From Maea johnstoni (taxonomy: Eukaryota > Annelida > Polychaeta > Spionida > Magelonidae): a stretch of DNA of 64,000 nucleotides. Of this stretch, positions 33,931 to 63,540 are shown one piece after another. A program made the translations under genes and the position numbers. Under the pieces are notes generated by a model. The model was given only the letters and a program-made list of their open reading frames with translations. It did no database searches and was not told the origin of the DNA. Numbering within the stretch: the stretch's first letter is position 1; each line of letters starts with the position of its first letter. The DNA lies in NCBI GenBank assembly GCA_963942565.1, contig OZ012688.1:17920152-17984151 (forward strand). Direction: 5' to 3'.

Positions 33931-34450
33931 GGGGGTGCTACTATGACAAGTTGAACCACGGCACCTCCGTTTTGTGGGAAGTTATACACAGCATGTCCAT
34001 AATCAGAATTCTTTCTAACTTGCTCAAAATTGTTTTTAGGACCATAAATTTCCATGATACGGATTTAAAAGCTTAGGGATCAACCATCTTGTTATACGTT
34101 AGGGGGCGCCACATAACCAACATTTTATGCATTACACTTCAATATTGCAAGAAGTTCGTGGAGTCATAGAAATAAATCTCAACAGCCAGATTTTTTTCTA
34201 ACTTGCTCAAATTATTCTTAGAAGCATATATTTTCATGATACGATTTAAAACTGGGATCAACTGTCTTGTTCTCAAGCAAGGGGTGCCACCTAACCAACA
34301 TTTCGTGCAGAACACATATATATTGCAGGAAGTTGGTGGAGTTAGAGAAAAATATCCACGATCAGAGATTTTACAAACTTGCAAAACATGTTAGTAGTAC
34401 CATGTATTTTCGAAATATGATTTAAAAACTGGGGGTTTACCGGCTGTTGA
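33931..34450. repeat. ~175-bp tandem repeat, 3 units
   Basis: Units begin near 33931, 34102 and 34282. Each has a gggg-gc-ac-ta/ccaac start, aagttggtgga or aagttcgtgga, cttgctcaaa, and atgatacgatttaaaactgg. Confidence 0.65.
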
Positions 34451-34520
34451 TAATTGTTAACCAGCAAATTAAAACATAATTTAGGTCTGGCACTATCTGC
34501 CTGAAGTTGCTATATGCATC

Positions 34521-34680
<160 letters not shown>

Positions 34681-35600
34681 CATTATACTACTACCACAAC
34701 TACTGCTTATTATGGTCAAGATTATCACACTGACCTTCTGTCTTGTTTCTGCTAATGATAAACATTCGTGTTCACACTGATCATGCGAGCAGTAGCTTTT
34801 TACCTCCAAATGGTCTTTCCCTACGGTTTCTAGGCCAACTTTCATTCATGAACAACATCCCTCTTGCCACATAAACAAAAAGTTACAACACTGTCTGCCG
34901 AGTTTTCTCCCATTTTGAGAGGTATATACACTAGCTGACGTCAATTAACAAAGATGTTAACATCGGTGTTAGTGTTACCAGGGTTGGTAACACGCTACTT
35001 GAAGTGATATGCATATGTTAAGGTGTAATCTACATGTATCCCATAATTGCACCTAGCTGAAAAGGTTTTCTGGGGATAAAGGCCTTCATTTCAACAGTTT
35101 ATTGATAATAATAATAATAGTAACAAAAATAATGATAATGAAAACAATGGTAATGATAAGCTATAGAATGATTAAAACAATAATGATTTCATTCCAATTT
35201 TCTATTAGTCTAATAAACTATTTGATATGAGTGATATGTGTCTGTAAAGTGAAAGAGACTATCTATCATTTAAATACCACATTCACATCTTGTTACAATT
35301 CTTTACTATAACAATAATTGTTTGATACACAATTTCAAAAAGCGTTACGCCATTGCTAACATCTATGTTGGCCTAGTTGTTAACATCTTGCTCGGTGTTG
35401 AGAGGCTGAGATAAACAGATTCGTTAGTGTTAGCATGTGTGTTAAATCTAACACAGTACTTGAAGTCAGCCATTGTTTCATTTAATGGCAGTTGGACCTT
35501 TGACACTTAGAAATTACCAGAAAAGACTGCTACAACTAAGGAATACCAGTACAGGCACCGGTGTTGAGAAATGAGACGTCATTGTGACCACGCACAACAG
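34681..35600. other. No gene recognised
   Basis: AT-rich unique-looking sequence with short AAT patches. No splice-bounded frame. Confidence 0.4.
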
Positions 35601-35653
35601 GTCACATGACTGAGATCTCAGTCAATAGGGGCTGCTTTTGCGATTGTCGTCTA

Positions 35654-35900
35654 CAGTGCCGGCATTTAATTCCTGCACTAAATGACCGGGCACAATACAC
35701 GACCGTACACCCGATTGCCACCCAGTTTCCTGGGCATGGATGCATGGCTGACCTCACAACTGAACGTAGCTTTGATTCGCAAGCTACTTGGCTCATCGAT
35801 GTGCTTGGCTTGTTGTTATGACATGTTATGTATGGGTGTTTGTCCAACGGACACTGGCAGACGTCCGGTCGACTGGTGCAGAAATTAAATGTCTGTACTG
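35654..35900. mobile_element. TIR element, family D, copy 2
   Basis: CAGTGCCGGCATTTAATTCC then tgcac at the left, and the reverse of CAGTACAGACATTTAATTTC then tgcac at the right. Best-preserved copy of the family. Confidence 0.72.
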
Positions 35901-36413
35901 TATCTTCTGGTGTTTGAATTAAATGCTCACCATCTTGGTAGGTAAATGTTGGGCTGCTAAAAACTTTTTAAAGAAAAATGACTCTCAAGAGAAAATGGAT
36001 ATGGAAATCCTGATAGCTATTTCAAACAAGCTAGGCATTAGGACCCATTTCAAAAATGGAAATGAATACAGAATTAGGGGATGTGTTGTAGGGAGCGGGA
36101 AATGCAAATGATAGACAAAGTACAATAGAAGATTTATTCCGAATAAAAAGCAATATCAAGCTACGACATTAGTAATGAGTCGTCGAGCAGGTACTTTTGG
36201 TCACCTGCTAGATACATGTATCTTAATCAAAAGTGGACCTTCCCTAAATGCACTAATATCTAGTCAATCTGTAAATGGAAACTAGTATAATAGAAAAAAC
36301 TAAGAAGAAGTTAGTAACCATTCCTTTCCAAAGTGCAGTATCTTTCAGACAGTAAAATACTAAATGTAAGTATTTGGCCTGATAGGTAGATCATCCCATA
36401 TGTTAATGTTGAG

Positions 36414-36414
<1 letters not shown>

Positions 36415-36493
<79 letters not shown>
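36415..36493. repeat. (CT)n then (AC)n array
   Basis: About 27 CT units running into about 12 AC units. Confidence 0.95.
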
Positions 36494-36499
<6 letters not shown>

Positions 36500-36509
36500 A
36501 TATGGTGTT

Positions 36510-36552
36510 ATATATATATATATATATATATACATTCATATATATATATATT

Positions 36553-36641
<89 letters not shown>

Positions 36642-36650
36642 ATATGTATA
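36510..36650. repeat. (AT)n array with (GT)n
   Basis: AT repeat with variants, ending in GT units. Confidence 0.95.
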
Positions 36651-36671
36651 TATGAATATAGGGTCACTTTG

Positions 36672-36812
36672 AGATCTTTACATATGTTAAAACCTACGCC
36701 TTTTTCCTCATGATCAAATCAATTGTGAATGTCTAGGCAATCACCGAACAGAGTGAGAGACAATCTATTACAGAAGCTCTTATAGGCTTGCACATAATCA
36801 AGAAACGTTGTT
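36672..36812. repeat. Dispersed repeat M, copy 2
   Basis: acatatgttaaaacctacgc, caattgtgaatgtctaggca and gctcttataggcttgcac, as at 26300. Confidence 0.65.
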
Positions 36813-36980
36813 GGACCTTTTCTCAATATCAAATCTCATTATAATATGGTCACTGCAAACATGCATCTTGGGTATCAAATGTTAACGTTTGCTTGAAATT
36901 TGACATGGTTATAGCTATGGGTATTACGGACGTAGCAATACTACAGTTTTTCGTATATGTACTTAATTCAAAAGTAATTT

Positions 36981-37030
36981 AAAGCCGTTACGGCAGCTGC
37001 CATTATACAAATTAGTTGACATGATTTGAT
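36981..37030. repeat. Partial duplicate of the MOXD1 last-exon end
   Basis: gttacggcagctgccattat here parallels gctacggcagctgtcattat at 37059, offset 71 bp. The source copy encodes the hydrophobic C-terminus of the monooxygenase. The duplicate lies just past the stop codon, in the 3' untranslated region. Confidence 0.65.
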
Positions 37031-37035
37031 ATGAC

Positions 37036-53965
<16,930 letters not shown>

Positions 53966-54016
53966 CTTGATAGTTCGAACCCTTAGTGCCGGTTGGAGCC
54001 AAAACCTACAGGCTCC

Positions 54017-54024
54017 AATTTATA
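54017..54024 (-). promoter_or_regulatory. Candidate TATA box of the MOXD1-like gene
   Basis: TATAAATT on the minus strand, 52-59 bases upstream of the start codon. This would put initiation roughly 25 bases before the ATG and give a very short leader. Confidence 0.4.
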
Positions 54025-54322
54025 CAGTTACCCTTGCATAATAAGGGCGTAGTAATCTGTGCGCTGAAGGGACTACTTTTTGTCATTTCTTTGTCCGAAC
54101 CCTTCTACATCTGCACTGCACGTATTACAAAAGCAAAGCAAACGTACACTAGCTGTGTGTGTGGCCCAGCCCATCTAATTGTAGTTTGTGACGGAGAAAC
54201 GTCGCATAATTAATAATTTAATCATCCATTGTTCCATTGTTCAACATCGGTTATTTTTGTAGGACCTAAACTATGGAAAAGACATTTACTATTCGACTTC
54301 ATCCTTTTTCAATCAAACTGCA

Positions 54323-54326
<4 letters not shown>

Positions 54327-54413
<87 letters not shown>
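54327..54413. repeat. (CT)n array
   Basis: About 43 CT units, roughly 360 bases upstream of the MOXD1-like start codon. Confidence 0.95.
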
Positions 54414-54902
54414 AGTATTACCGATTAGGTTCTTGAAATTTCTTTCTCGAGTGTGGCTTTGATGCCATTCTTATACCCGGTTCCAATACTTCTTGGAAAG
54501 CACGTCAACGGATTGTCGTATGATCAAATGTAGGCATTACTATTATGATGGTTTCGGCTTGGCACATACCTCTGATGTACTCACGTAACTTGAATAAAGG
54601 CTAGTCTTACATGATCTTTGACATGCCCTTACTTTTAGACACTGGCCTAGTTGTCGAACAATCTGTCTAAACAATGATATGATAAGACGCACTCGGTATA
54701 TCCATTGTTTAGTTTTTACTTCTCGTTTATGTTTCGGGAACTATATCAATAAGAAAAGATCTTTTGCATATTGTAGTATCCACCATGGCTTTCTTGGTAA
54801 GTATGAATATTTCTGTCCAAATAATGGTATGATTAGGGTCACTTAGTACGATCTCTTTTAGTAAGTAGGGTTCTACACCTTGCTCTGCAATTCGCAGTTT
54901 AA

Positions 54903-55108
54903 CCCTTTTGCTGCTGGTGGCTAATTTGGTCATTACAAAATGATGCAAAACAACTTTACAAAATGACTGAAACCCTGGCATATGGTACTCATCTGAGAGT
55001 ACTCGCCGAGAGCTTTCCAATGATAACCAACATGGCAGGGTTTAGATGGTTTTCAAAAGTCTTTGTGTCCTTTTGCTTTGGACGAAAGTAGCCTCAGCAT
55101 TGGAAGGG
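54903..55108 (+). mobile_element. TTAA-type MITE, family A, copy 8
   Basis: TTAA on both sides (54899-54902, 55109-55112). Begins CCCTTTTGCTGCTGGTGGC and ends CAGCATTGGAAGGG. Confidence 0.85.
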
Positions 55109-55149
55109 TTAAGGCTCTCCAGTGAGGGCTTGAATAGTGCAATCAGACA

Positions 55150-55500
55150 TTTAGTATAGTCAATAAAATGTCCGGGGATTGCCCTAGGAAATCAATTTCT
55201 AACTGGTGGTATTATATCGGAACGAATGTGTAGAAAACTAATTGCTTTTTTAAAAAGAAGACAAAATGTCCCACGTGCGATTGTTATGCAAATTAAGATG
55301 CTATTATGCAAATATCTGTTATTCGCTATATCATTGCCAAATTAACAGATAGCTGAATAATAATAGTCTCTACACCCATATTTTCGGGGTCAAAGATTAT
55401 TATGAGACCGGTCTTGAAGTGGCTGCATGTTTGTTTGTTTTTGCATGTAAATATGCAAATTAGTGCCGCCATGCCATATGTATTGGAATATAACTTTTAG
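55150..55500 (+). repeat. Diverged relative of the foldback element's outer arm
   Basis: ggaaatcaatttctaactgg, aaatgtcccacgtgcgattg, tatgcaaattaagatgct and gaagtggctgcatg follow 55980-56280 in order. A lone, older arm of a related element. Confidence 0.75.
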
Positions 55501-55739
55501 ACTAGACTAATTCCTAGAATATAGCCTGTATGTCGATAACTTCAGAGGGTTCATAAGATATACTACGTGGGCGCAGAGCACATAGACTTCCAACTTGCCC
55601 CAAAACCACAACATCAAACTTATGGATAATGCGAAGCTAATGAAAATATTTATCACAATAAAATGAAAAGGACAAAATCAAAACCTTTTTATTTGACTAT
55701 CAAATTATGCATCAGTAAGATTTTAAGTCCATGGCTTTA

Positions 55740-55949
55740 CAGTGCCTGCGTTTGCAGTTCGGGTATTATACACGACCACACACCCGATTGATGACCAGTT
55801 TCCTTGGCATGGATGCAACTACATGTCTCTGACGTAACAACTGAACGTAGCTTTGATTCGCAAGCTACGTTGGTAACTGATGTGCTTGGTTATTTTTATT
55901 TTCTTTGACATGCTATCAACGGGTATTTGCACAACCAAGCAGTGGCAGA
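55740..55949. mobile_element. Family D element, copy 3, truncated
   Basis: Starts CAGTGCCTGCG and contains cacacccgattgatgaccag and gaacgtagctttgattcgca. Cut off where the foldback element begins. Confidence 0.65.
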
Positions 55950-56439
55950 TAGTCTAGTCAGGAAAGGGGGGTTCTGTGCGCCCTCGGAAATCAATTTCTA
56001 ATTGGCGGTTTTATATGGGAAAATATGCGTAGAAAACGATTTGCTATGTTAAAAAGTTGTAAAAATGTCCCACGTGCCATTTTTATGCAAATTAAGACGC
56101 CATTATGCAAAAATCTGTATTTGTCATATCTTTGCCAATTCTGCAGATAACTGAAGAATAATGGCCTCTAGACCCATATTTTGAAGGCCAAAAATAATCA
56201 TGAGAACTATTTTAACGTGGCTGCATGCATTGTTTGCATGTGAATAAGCAAATTAGTGCCGACATGCTAAATATAGTACAATTATTTTACAATTTTTCAA
56301 AACTTTTGACAAACTTTAAGTTTTTTGGGGTCAAATTCATACAAAAGCACCCTGTATTATATATCTAAATTACAAGCAATCTATTGTCTGCTAAATGTAA
56401 CAAAAAGAAGCTCAATAGGACGCCCGAGCATGATTTTAT

Positions 56440-56960
56440 GAGACTTTCTTTTCCCCTACCCCTATGTGGAAAACATGGCCAAAAAATAAGTGAAAATATT
56501 TTCGAATATTATCAAAAATCTGAAGTCGTTTTTAAATGCATTTTTGTTATCAGAAATGATTTGAACATAATTAAAGTAATTTGTGGGCTGTCAAAAATAT
56601 TTGCCCAGTTGTCCGGGACAACCAAATTTTGGAAAGAATGGCCAAGAAATAAGTGTAAAAATTTTAGAATATTATCAAAAATCCGAAATCGTTCTTATAT
56701 GCATCTTTGTTATTAGAGATGATTTGAACATGATTGAAATAACTGGTGGGCTGTCCAAAATGTTTGCCCAGTTGTCCAGGACAACCAAATTTTGGAATAA
56801 ATGGCCAAAAGATAGGTGAAAATGTTTTAAAATATCATCAAAAATCCAAAATTGTTTTAGATGCATCTTTATTATAAGAAATGATTTGAACATGATGAAA
56901 ATAACTGGTGGGCTGTAAAAAGTATTGCCCATCTATCCGGGACAACCGAATTTTAACAGA
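56440..56960 (+). repeat. 162-bp tandem units, left arm
   Basis: Three units plus a partial one. Unit text: ggccaagaaataagtg, atcaaaaatccgaaatcgtt, gatttgaacatgat, gggctgtccaaaatgtttgc, ccagttgtccgggacaacca. Confidence 0.85.
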
Positions 56961-57189
56961 AAATGCACCTAATCCAGTTTTTGAGTGGAACTTCTATTTC
57001 AAATGAAAGTCTGACTGCAAGTATGGTACTTTGAACCACTCATATGAGAGAGTAATACTGTAGTTGAAGGCAGCCTTAATATCCATTGGTTTGGGCAAAT
57101 TCTCTTTTGGCTAGAGCCTAATCTAGCAGGCAAAATGTCAGTCCGTGTAGTTTTACCAAGAGTTATGTAATATTTCTTTCTCATGTTTG

Positions 57190-58820
57190 GATGTTAAACC
57201 TGACGGGATGAAGGAAAGCATATAAAAAAGGGTTGGGTGTTCATATCGAACACCCTACTTTTTCGCTTGGTATCAATTTATGTATTTTATTCCAAGAGTA
57301 GCCAACTTGGGGGGATGGTCAGGCTGTCATGTAGAGCATTGTAAGGTTATCCCGTAATTCTTGGTTACTCGTGCATAGAATAATAAATCATTGGTCTCTA
57401 AAAATGTAACTTCGCATATAGATAAATGAGTATATACAATGTTTGATCGCTAAAGGTACATTTAAAAACTTACCAGCTTTTTGGCACAGCATACGTTTGA
57501 ATCTGTAGGTTTCACTTGAAAGTTTACATTTTCTTGTCAAAAGGGGTGCAAATATGGGGTACATTAAGATTCGGTAAATTTTGGAAAAAGCTAGATCAGC
57601 AAATTTTGAACATGGCAAATTAACTAGATATACAGTACTTGAATTCCATCTCAGATTCAGATACTCAGGTTATTTGGCCAGTTTAATCGCAGGTACTCAG
57701 CCTTAAGGGCTACCGTAAATTCTCAGAAATATTGATCACTCTAGAAATATGGACCGCCATGATTATTTTACAAAATAATCAGTTGGTAATCTTGGCCACC
57801 TTCGATCTACCCGCATTCACAATAACATTAAATTTGGACCATGCTGCAAATCTCTCTGATTCAACAAAACCTAAACTTGACTTCCCCATAAAACATTATA
57901 GAATGCGTATTGAGATGTGATTTTATTGTTGGCCATTCATTAATGAAAAGTTTCAATTAGTGAATTGTGCTGTAGGCAATATATAGGATTCTATAAAGGG
58001 TAATAAATTGGATATAATATGGGCAGTCTGAGCCTATTCATGTTATGGATAATATGATAGATAGGTTGCAGGTACCCATCCTATTTAGGTATCGGGACAA
58101 TAGCAAAGATTGGTTCTCAGTAAGTATTCAGGGTATCAGCCAGGATGAGATACAGAGAGACATTCTACAGTTGCTGAGACCAACAGAGGGGGTAGGAGAC
58201 AATATTTTTGCTACATGTTGAGGTGGGCGTGAATGAAAGCCTATTTGGTGTTTAATCACCACAGATAGCTGGAATTAGATGGGAAGGGGTACAGAGGCTC
58301 ACTTCAATGTCAGTCGAGGAAAGTTGGGGAAATATAGAGTGAATTTTTTTTATAAGCTTATCTAGTTTGAGTGCTCTTTGTATACTAAACCGGTTTAAAT
58401 GACCCAAATGACCTAAAGCATTAAGGACGAACAATCTAATAAGGTATCAGAAATAACATATTAACGCAAAGGAGGTCTAATATTGGAAAAACGGGCATCT
58501 CAATATAAATCAAAATGAACTTGAGCAAAAATGAGCAAAGTGTAGTACTATTTGGTGGTCTATGACTATTGGGCAATCTAGCTTATAACACCATCAGACA
58601 TGATATGATGCCCTTTCTCTATATTTGTAATACTCTTAGCCATAAACATGCCAAATTGGAACTAATCCTTTACCATTTTATACCCAAAAAGGTGGGTTTG
58701 AAATTACCATCTTTAGGTGAAATTCAATTAGGTGGAAAGAGTCAAAACCCTTTCCGGCTTTTGTGCAAGCATGTTTGTAACTTTGTAAACCATGTTAAAT
58801 AAAAGAACACCATCATATTG
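57190..58820. other. Unique centre of the foldback-like element
   Basis: About 1.6 kb present once. Open frames are short on both strands; 58569-58802 (77 codons, plus) is the longest and leads into the arm peptide text. I recognise no domain. Confidence 0.4.
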
Positions 58821-59389
58821 TACCATTATATAACTCTTGGTAAAACAACCCAGACTGACATTTTGCTTGCTAGATTAGGCTCTAGCCTAAGGGGAATTGG
58901 CCTAAAACAATTTATACTAAGGCTGCCTTCAACTATAGAATCACTCTCTCATACTTTCATTTGAAATAGAAGTTCTAATCAAAAACTAGATTTGGTGCAC
59001 TTTCTGTTAAATTTTGGTTGTCTCTGATAATTGGGCAATCATTTCTACAGCCCACCAGTTATTTTTATCATGTTCAAATCATTTCTGATAATAAAGATAC
59101 ATTAAAAAACTATTTTGGATTTTTGGTAATATTTTTATATATTTTCAGTAATAACTGATATTGAAATCATGTCATAAGATCCAATTAGAATTGCGAAGTA
59201 CATAAATCTTGATAAAAATACACACACTGACATTTTGCCTGCTGGATTAGATTCTAAACAAAGATGGCTAAGACTATTTTCAACTTTGGAATAACTTCAT
59301 ATGAGAGGTAAAAATACTGTATCTGCTGTCATACTTTGATTTGTAATAGAGGTTCTACTCAAAAACTGGATCTGGTGAACTTTCTGTTA

Positions 59390-59880
59390 ATATTTGGTTG
59401 TCCTGGACAACTGGGCAATCATTTTTGACAGCCGTCCATATATCTTTATCATGTTCAAATCATTTCTGATAACAAAGATGCATTTAAAACAATTTTGGAT
59501 TTTTTATGATATTTTAAAACATTTTCACCTTTTGGCCATTTTTTCAAATTTTGGTTGTCCCGGACAACTGGGCAAACATTTTGGACAGCCCACCAGTTAA
59601 TTTTATCATGTTCAAATCATCTCTAATAACAAAGATGCATATAAAAACGATTTCGGACTTTTGATAATATTTTAAAATATTTTCACTTATCTTTTGGCCA
59701 TTTATTCCAAAATTTGGTTGTCCCGGACAACTGGGCAAATATTTTTGACAGCCCACCAGTTATTTTAATCATGTTCAAATCATCTCTAATGACAAAAATG
59801 CATTTAAAAACGACTTCGGATTTTTGATAATATTCTAAAATATTTTCACTTATTTTTTGGCCATTTTTTCCACATAGGGG
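59390..59880 (-). repeat. 162-bp tandem units, right arm
   Basis: Mirror of the left-arm units. An extra diverged partial copy lies at about 59010-59160. Confidence 0.85.
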
Positions 59881-60599
59881 TAGGGGAAAAGAAAGTCTCA
59901 TAAAATCATGCTCGGGGGTCCTATTGAGTTTATTTTTGTTACATTTAGCAGACAATAGATTGCTTGTAATTTAGATATATAATACGGGGTGCTTTTGTAT
60001 GAATTTGACCACTAAAAACTTAAAGTTTGTCAAAAGTTTTGAAAAATTGCAAAATAATTGTACTATATTTAGCATGTCGGCACTAATTTGCATATTCACT
60101 TGCAAACAATGCATGCAGCCACGTTAAGATAGTTCTCATGATTATTTTTGACCTTCAAAATATGGGTCTAGAGGCCATTATTCTTCAGTTATCTGCAGAA
60201 TTGGCAAAGATATGACAAATACAGATTTTTGCATAATGGCGTCTTAATTTGCATAAAAATGGCACGTGGGACATTTTTACAACTTTTTAACATAGCAAAT
60301 CGTTTTCTACGCATTTTTTTCCCATATAAAACCGCCAATTAAAAATTGATTTCGGAGGGTGCAAAGAACCCCCCTTTCCTGACTAGACTAAAAGTGTTGG
60401 TAAAAAATCACTGTAGTGAAGTATGGAATCTTGTAATGTTCATTTGACCCAACACCAGTAATGTGCTATCTATCGGTCGTTCAACTTGCAGTCGTGATCG
60501 TGGTTTAGTTTACATTTAGGGTTACTGGTGGAGGTTCAACGTCCTATAGAGCAGTGGCGAGGCGAAAATCTAACGCTCCTTTAACCAAAAAAAACACAC

Positions 60600-60735
60600 G
60601 ATAGAATATGCCCTGGCTTGACCTCCTTATGGGCTTCTTTGTTTTGCCAGACGACGAAAAAAACATTATTCAACAAACCACCAAAAAAACAATGAAATAT
60701 TCCCCTGCTTAACCTGCTAGAGGGCTTCTTTGTTT
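60600..60735. repeat. Tandem pair (~110 bp apart)
   Basis: gggcttctttgttttgccag and gggcttctttgttttccctc, each preceded by cctg-cttgacct or cctgcttaacct. Confidence 0.5.
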
Positions 60736-60931
60736 TCCCTCTCCTTGGCCTACTCATATTACTCCTTGGGATAGACGTGCTGGCTAGTACCAGTCAGAGG
60801 TGCACAACATAACCTATGTTTTTGAATGGCCATGCGTACCTACTATGAGAAAATGCATGATGGACTGCCTGTAGTGGTAGCTTATACTGGGAAAACTGGC
60901 GCTTCATGTAACACGATTTTACCTTCTTATG

Positions 60932-61275
60932 CCAAATTGGACAATTCACAGATTTCAGGGATTTGTATTTCCTGAACTAACAATCGTATATCAGTTAGAT
61001 CCACAGGCCTGATTAAGTATGTTACATAGATGCTGTAATTACAGAAAATATAATTTGAATATTGAGCCTTTGGTGAAATAAGGTCATTTGATAATGGCCA
61101 TTTGACCTTCAACAAGAACCGTTTGGTAATTCACATCACTGATTTCAGGGCTTTGTATTTCCTGACATGACAATCACACAGCAGTTAAATGCTGAATAAG
61201 AATGTTACATAGATACTGCAGAGAAAAACATAATTTTGATATTGACCCTTTAGTCAAATCAGGGCATTATATCTA
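60932..61275. repeat. ~185-bp tandem duplication
   Basis: gatttcagggatttgtattt then cctgaactaacaatcg, and gatttcagggctttgtattt then cctgacatgacaatca; both end in a cctttggtgaaata-like segment. Confidence 0.7.
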
Positions 61276-61419
61276 GAGCATACACTTGCTGTGGTCTGCA
61301 TATAATTATTACTATAACAAAGTAATGATTTAGACATGTATTTCTGATCACATGTGTTTGTATTCTGATACAATAAACGATCCCTCTTCTGTTTCAAGAT
61401 TTTTCAAATATAAGATTGA

Positions 61420-61713
61420 CCTTAGATGAATAAAAACAAGTGGCCGCGATTAGATGAATAAAACAGTGGATATGAAACCAGCCGGTCAATGGAACAGGCT
61501 TGCTGCGGCGAATAGCCCGAAAGACGTGTTCTGCACATGTTGGTGTGCAAATTTCTCTGCAATGTAAACGATAAGAGAGCCCTCGTTGGTCTAAGTCTCC
61601 TAGTGACGTCACGCTTAGGCCATATTCGAGACCCCTGACATAGCATGGTCTTCACTATAGCGCATATAGTAATTGGTCTCTCGCTACATATCCATTCGTT
61701 TATTCATCTAAGG
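61420..61713 (-). mobile_element. TIR element, family C, copy 4
   Basis: Ends CCTTAGATGAATAAAA and TATTCATCTAAGG, flanked by ATTGA on both sides (5 bp). The left terminus is duplicated internally at about 61450. Confidence 0.7.
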
Positions 61714-62544
61714 ATTGATGAGAAACATTTTGAGTTTTCACGCCATGTGCGACCTCGGGGCTGTCGAAAATGGGCAAATGTCATTGTGTACTTCTGAAAT
61801 ATGTGAGAATGTTGTATATTTTCTTTCTTGACACCAAACAGGGAGACAGACCACTTGGAGTCTTTAAGAGCAACTTCGACTCCGGTATGTGGATGTTGTT
61901 TATCATAGTCTGTTTGACAACTAGTTCAGTACCAAAACCCTAGCACCTCTTTTACTGGTTCCTGATATTGTCTAGCGGTGCTAAGGTTTAGTGTCATCTC
62001 CTATAAACTATTATAGCAGGCCAAAACGCTGTAATCTGGACACATATAAAGAGTTAAATTTATATCACTTTTTTCAGTTACCGACGACTAGGTCTATGTA
62101 TTGCCGTCATAAATCAAAGACAGCGCCGTTTTAATTGGACTCATTATCAAACTGTTTTTATTTCCAACCAGCGATCGAGTTGGATAAGGTGTAAATGTCC
62201 ACATCATATTGGCTATGTAAAAGCCGGAAATTTACGGAATGGCCTTAATCTGATATTTGGATTAACGCAAGTGCAAAAAGTGTATTATCGAGCTAAATAG
62301 CTTGTATTGTTTCTATGATGAAAGATCCAAAATATTTGCTGGAGGAAGGCATACCATATGTTAATGAGTGAAAAGTCTAACTTTAGTTTCCGTTCATGGG
62401 TTTAATTCTAAACCATCTAACATAAACATAGAGGATGGCATTTTACCTTACATGTGCAACGCAGAACATCCACAATAAGATAGAGTTGCATCTTAGATGA
62501 CCAAACACAAGATCCAAGGTAGCATATAGTAAGGTTCAATATTA

Positions 62545-63540
62545 TTGAACTAGTCTGGCACAAGCTTGGCTGACCGTTTTTCCCCTTTTTTGCTGTCCAG
62601 TTCATGTTTGCTATATAAACTTGGTAAACCTTTTTGGAGCAGTAGCTCCTGTGAATATATAGCTACTTCTTGTCTCAACTCCGTAAAATGCTGATTTTGC
62701 TCATTTGCATACCTGTCAACCCCAGACAAAAAAAAACAGGAGATTTTCTCACGCGGCACTGCCGCTACCATATACGTTAGTTTACCAACTTCCCACCAGG
62801 TGCCGCACCTGTATATATAATTTACCAACATCCCACCAGGTGGCTCCTACCTAATATAATGCCAATACTCTCAACTCTGCAGTAAATAGATGGACATAAT
62901 AACAACAAATTAATTTTAACATGACCATATGTTGTTTTACATCACTTTTCCCACCATTTCCTATAGATATGTCCACTTTTCACACTTTGCAGAAGGCGTG
63001 AACATCTCCTAGTTTACTTCTTGTGATATCTGGATACTCTTGTGCAATTTTATCACTAAATCTGCACATGTATTTTGCTCTTTTACGTGGAGGTGAATTT
63101 TCCTTATCAGCCATTTTTTTTATGATGCTAGACCAGCATGCACCTCTTTCTACTTCTTAAAATTCAGCTTAACATCAATTAAAACATATCTACTGCTAAA
63201 AATAGGAATGGTTATCTAGGCTCAACTGAGTATTGTTTAGGCAGGCTAGAAGAGCTGAGTTGCATGCTTAGCTGTAGGAGTTTAAGTAGATCTGGGCTGA
63301 AATTGAGGAAAAACAGGAGATTATAGTCACTTTAGAGTGGTTTTCTAGAAAAACAGGAGAAAAACAGGAGACAAGAAAAAAACAGGAGAAAAACAGGAGG
63401 CAGGTAAAATGAAGTCCAAAAAACAGGAGACTCCTGTTAAAAACAGGAGACTTGACGGGTATGCATTTGGTTCCATTTTTGAATTTGCCCATTGCAAACA
63501 ATACAAATGCGAGCGATTTTGCGTGGAATTTTACAATAAG
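62545..63540 (+). mobile_element. Family E element split by a later insertion
   Basis: 62545-62707 carries gcttggctgaccgtttttcc and aatgctgattttgctcattt. The family text resumes at 63464 (ggttccatttttgaatttgc, ccattgcaaacaatacaaat). Confidence 0.65.
62708..63463 (-). mobile_element. hAT-like element remnant with BED-finger fragment
   Basis: TIRs CATACCTGTCAA and TTGACGGGTATG, flanked by CATTTG on both sides, inside a family E element. On the minus strand, 63114-62980 reads MADKENSPPRKRAKYMCRFS then DKIAQEYPDITRSKLGDVHA and FCKV before a stop, after which the same frame continues KVDISIGNGGKSDVKQHM. This looks like the N-terminal BED-type zinc finger of hAT-family transposases, with a stop codon at the second cysteine position. 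The rest of the transposase is missing. The right portion has many aaacaggaga repeats. The 6-bp duplication is short for hAT (usually 8), so the superfamily is tentative. Confidence 0.65.

Larger units (their letters stand above)
55950..60390. mobile_element. 4.4-kb foldback-like element with >1-kb inverted arms
   Basis: Termini TAGTCTAGTCAGGAAAGGGG and the reverse complement at 60371-60390. The left arm runs to about 57190, the right arm starts at about 58820. Each arm holds three tandem units of 162-163 bp (ggccaaaaaataagtg marks at 56477, 56640, 56802; mirrored at 59859, 59696, 59534). The inner ends of both arms encode the same peptide-like text (YITLGKTTRTDILPARLGSS against YITLGKTTQTDILLARLGSS). 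The unique middle (57190-58820) has short frames, e.g. LPSLGEIQLGGKSQNPFRLL at 58680, that I cannot assign. The layout resembles foldback (FB/TFB) elements; no recognisable transposase. Confidence 0.75.
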
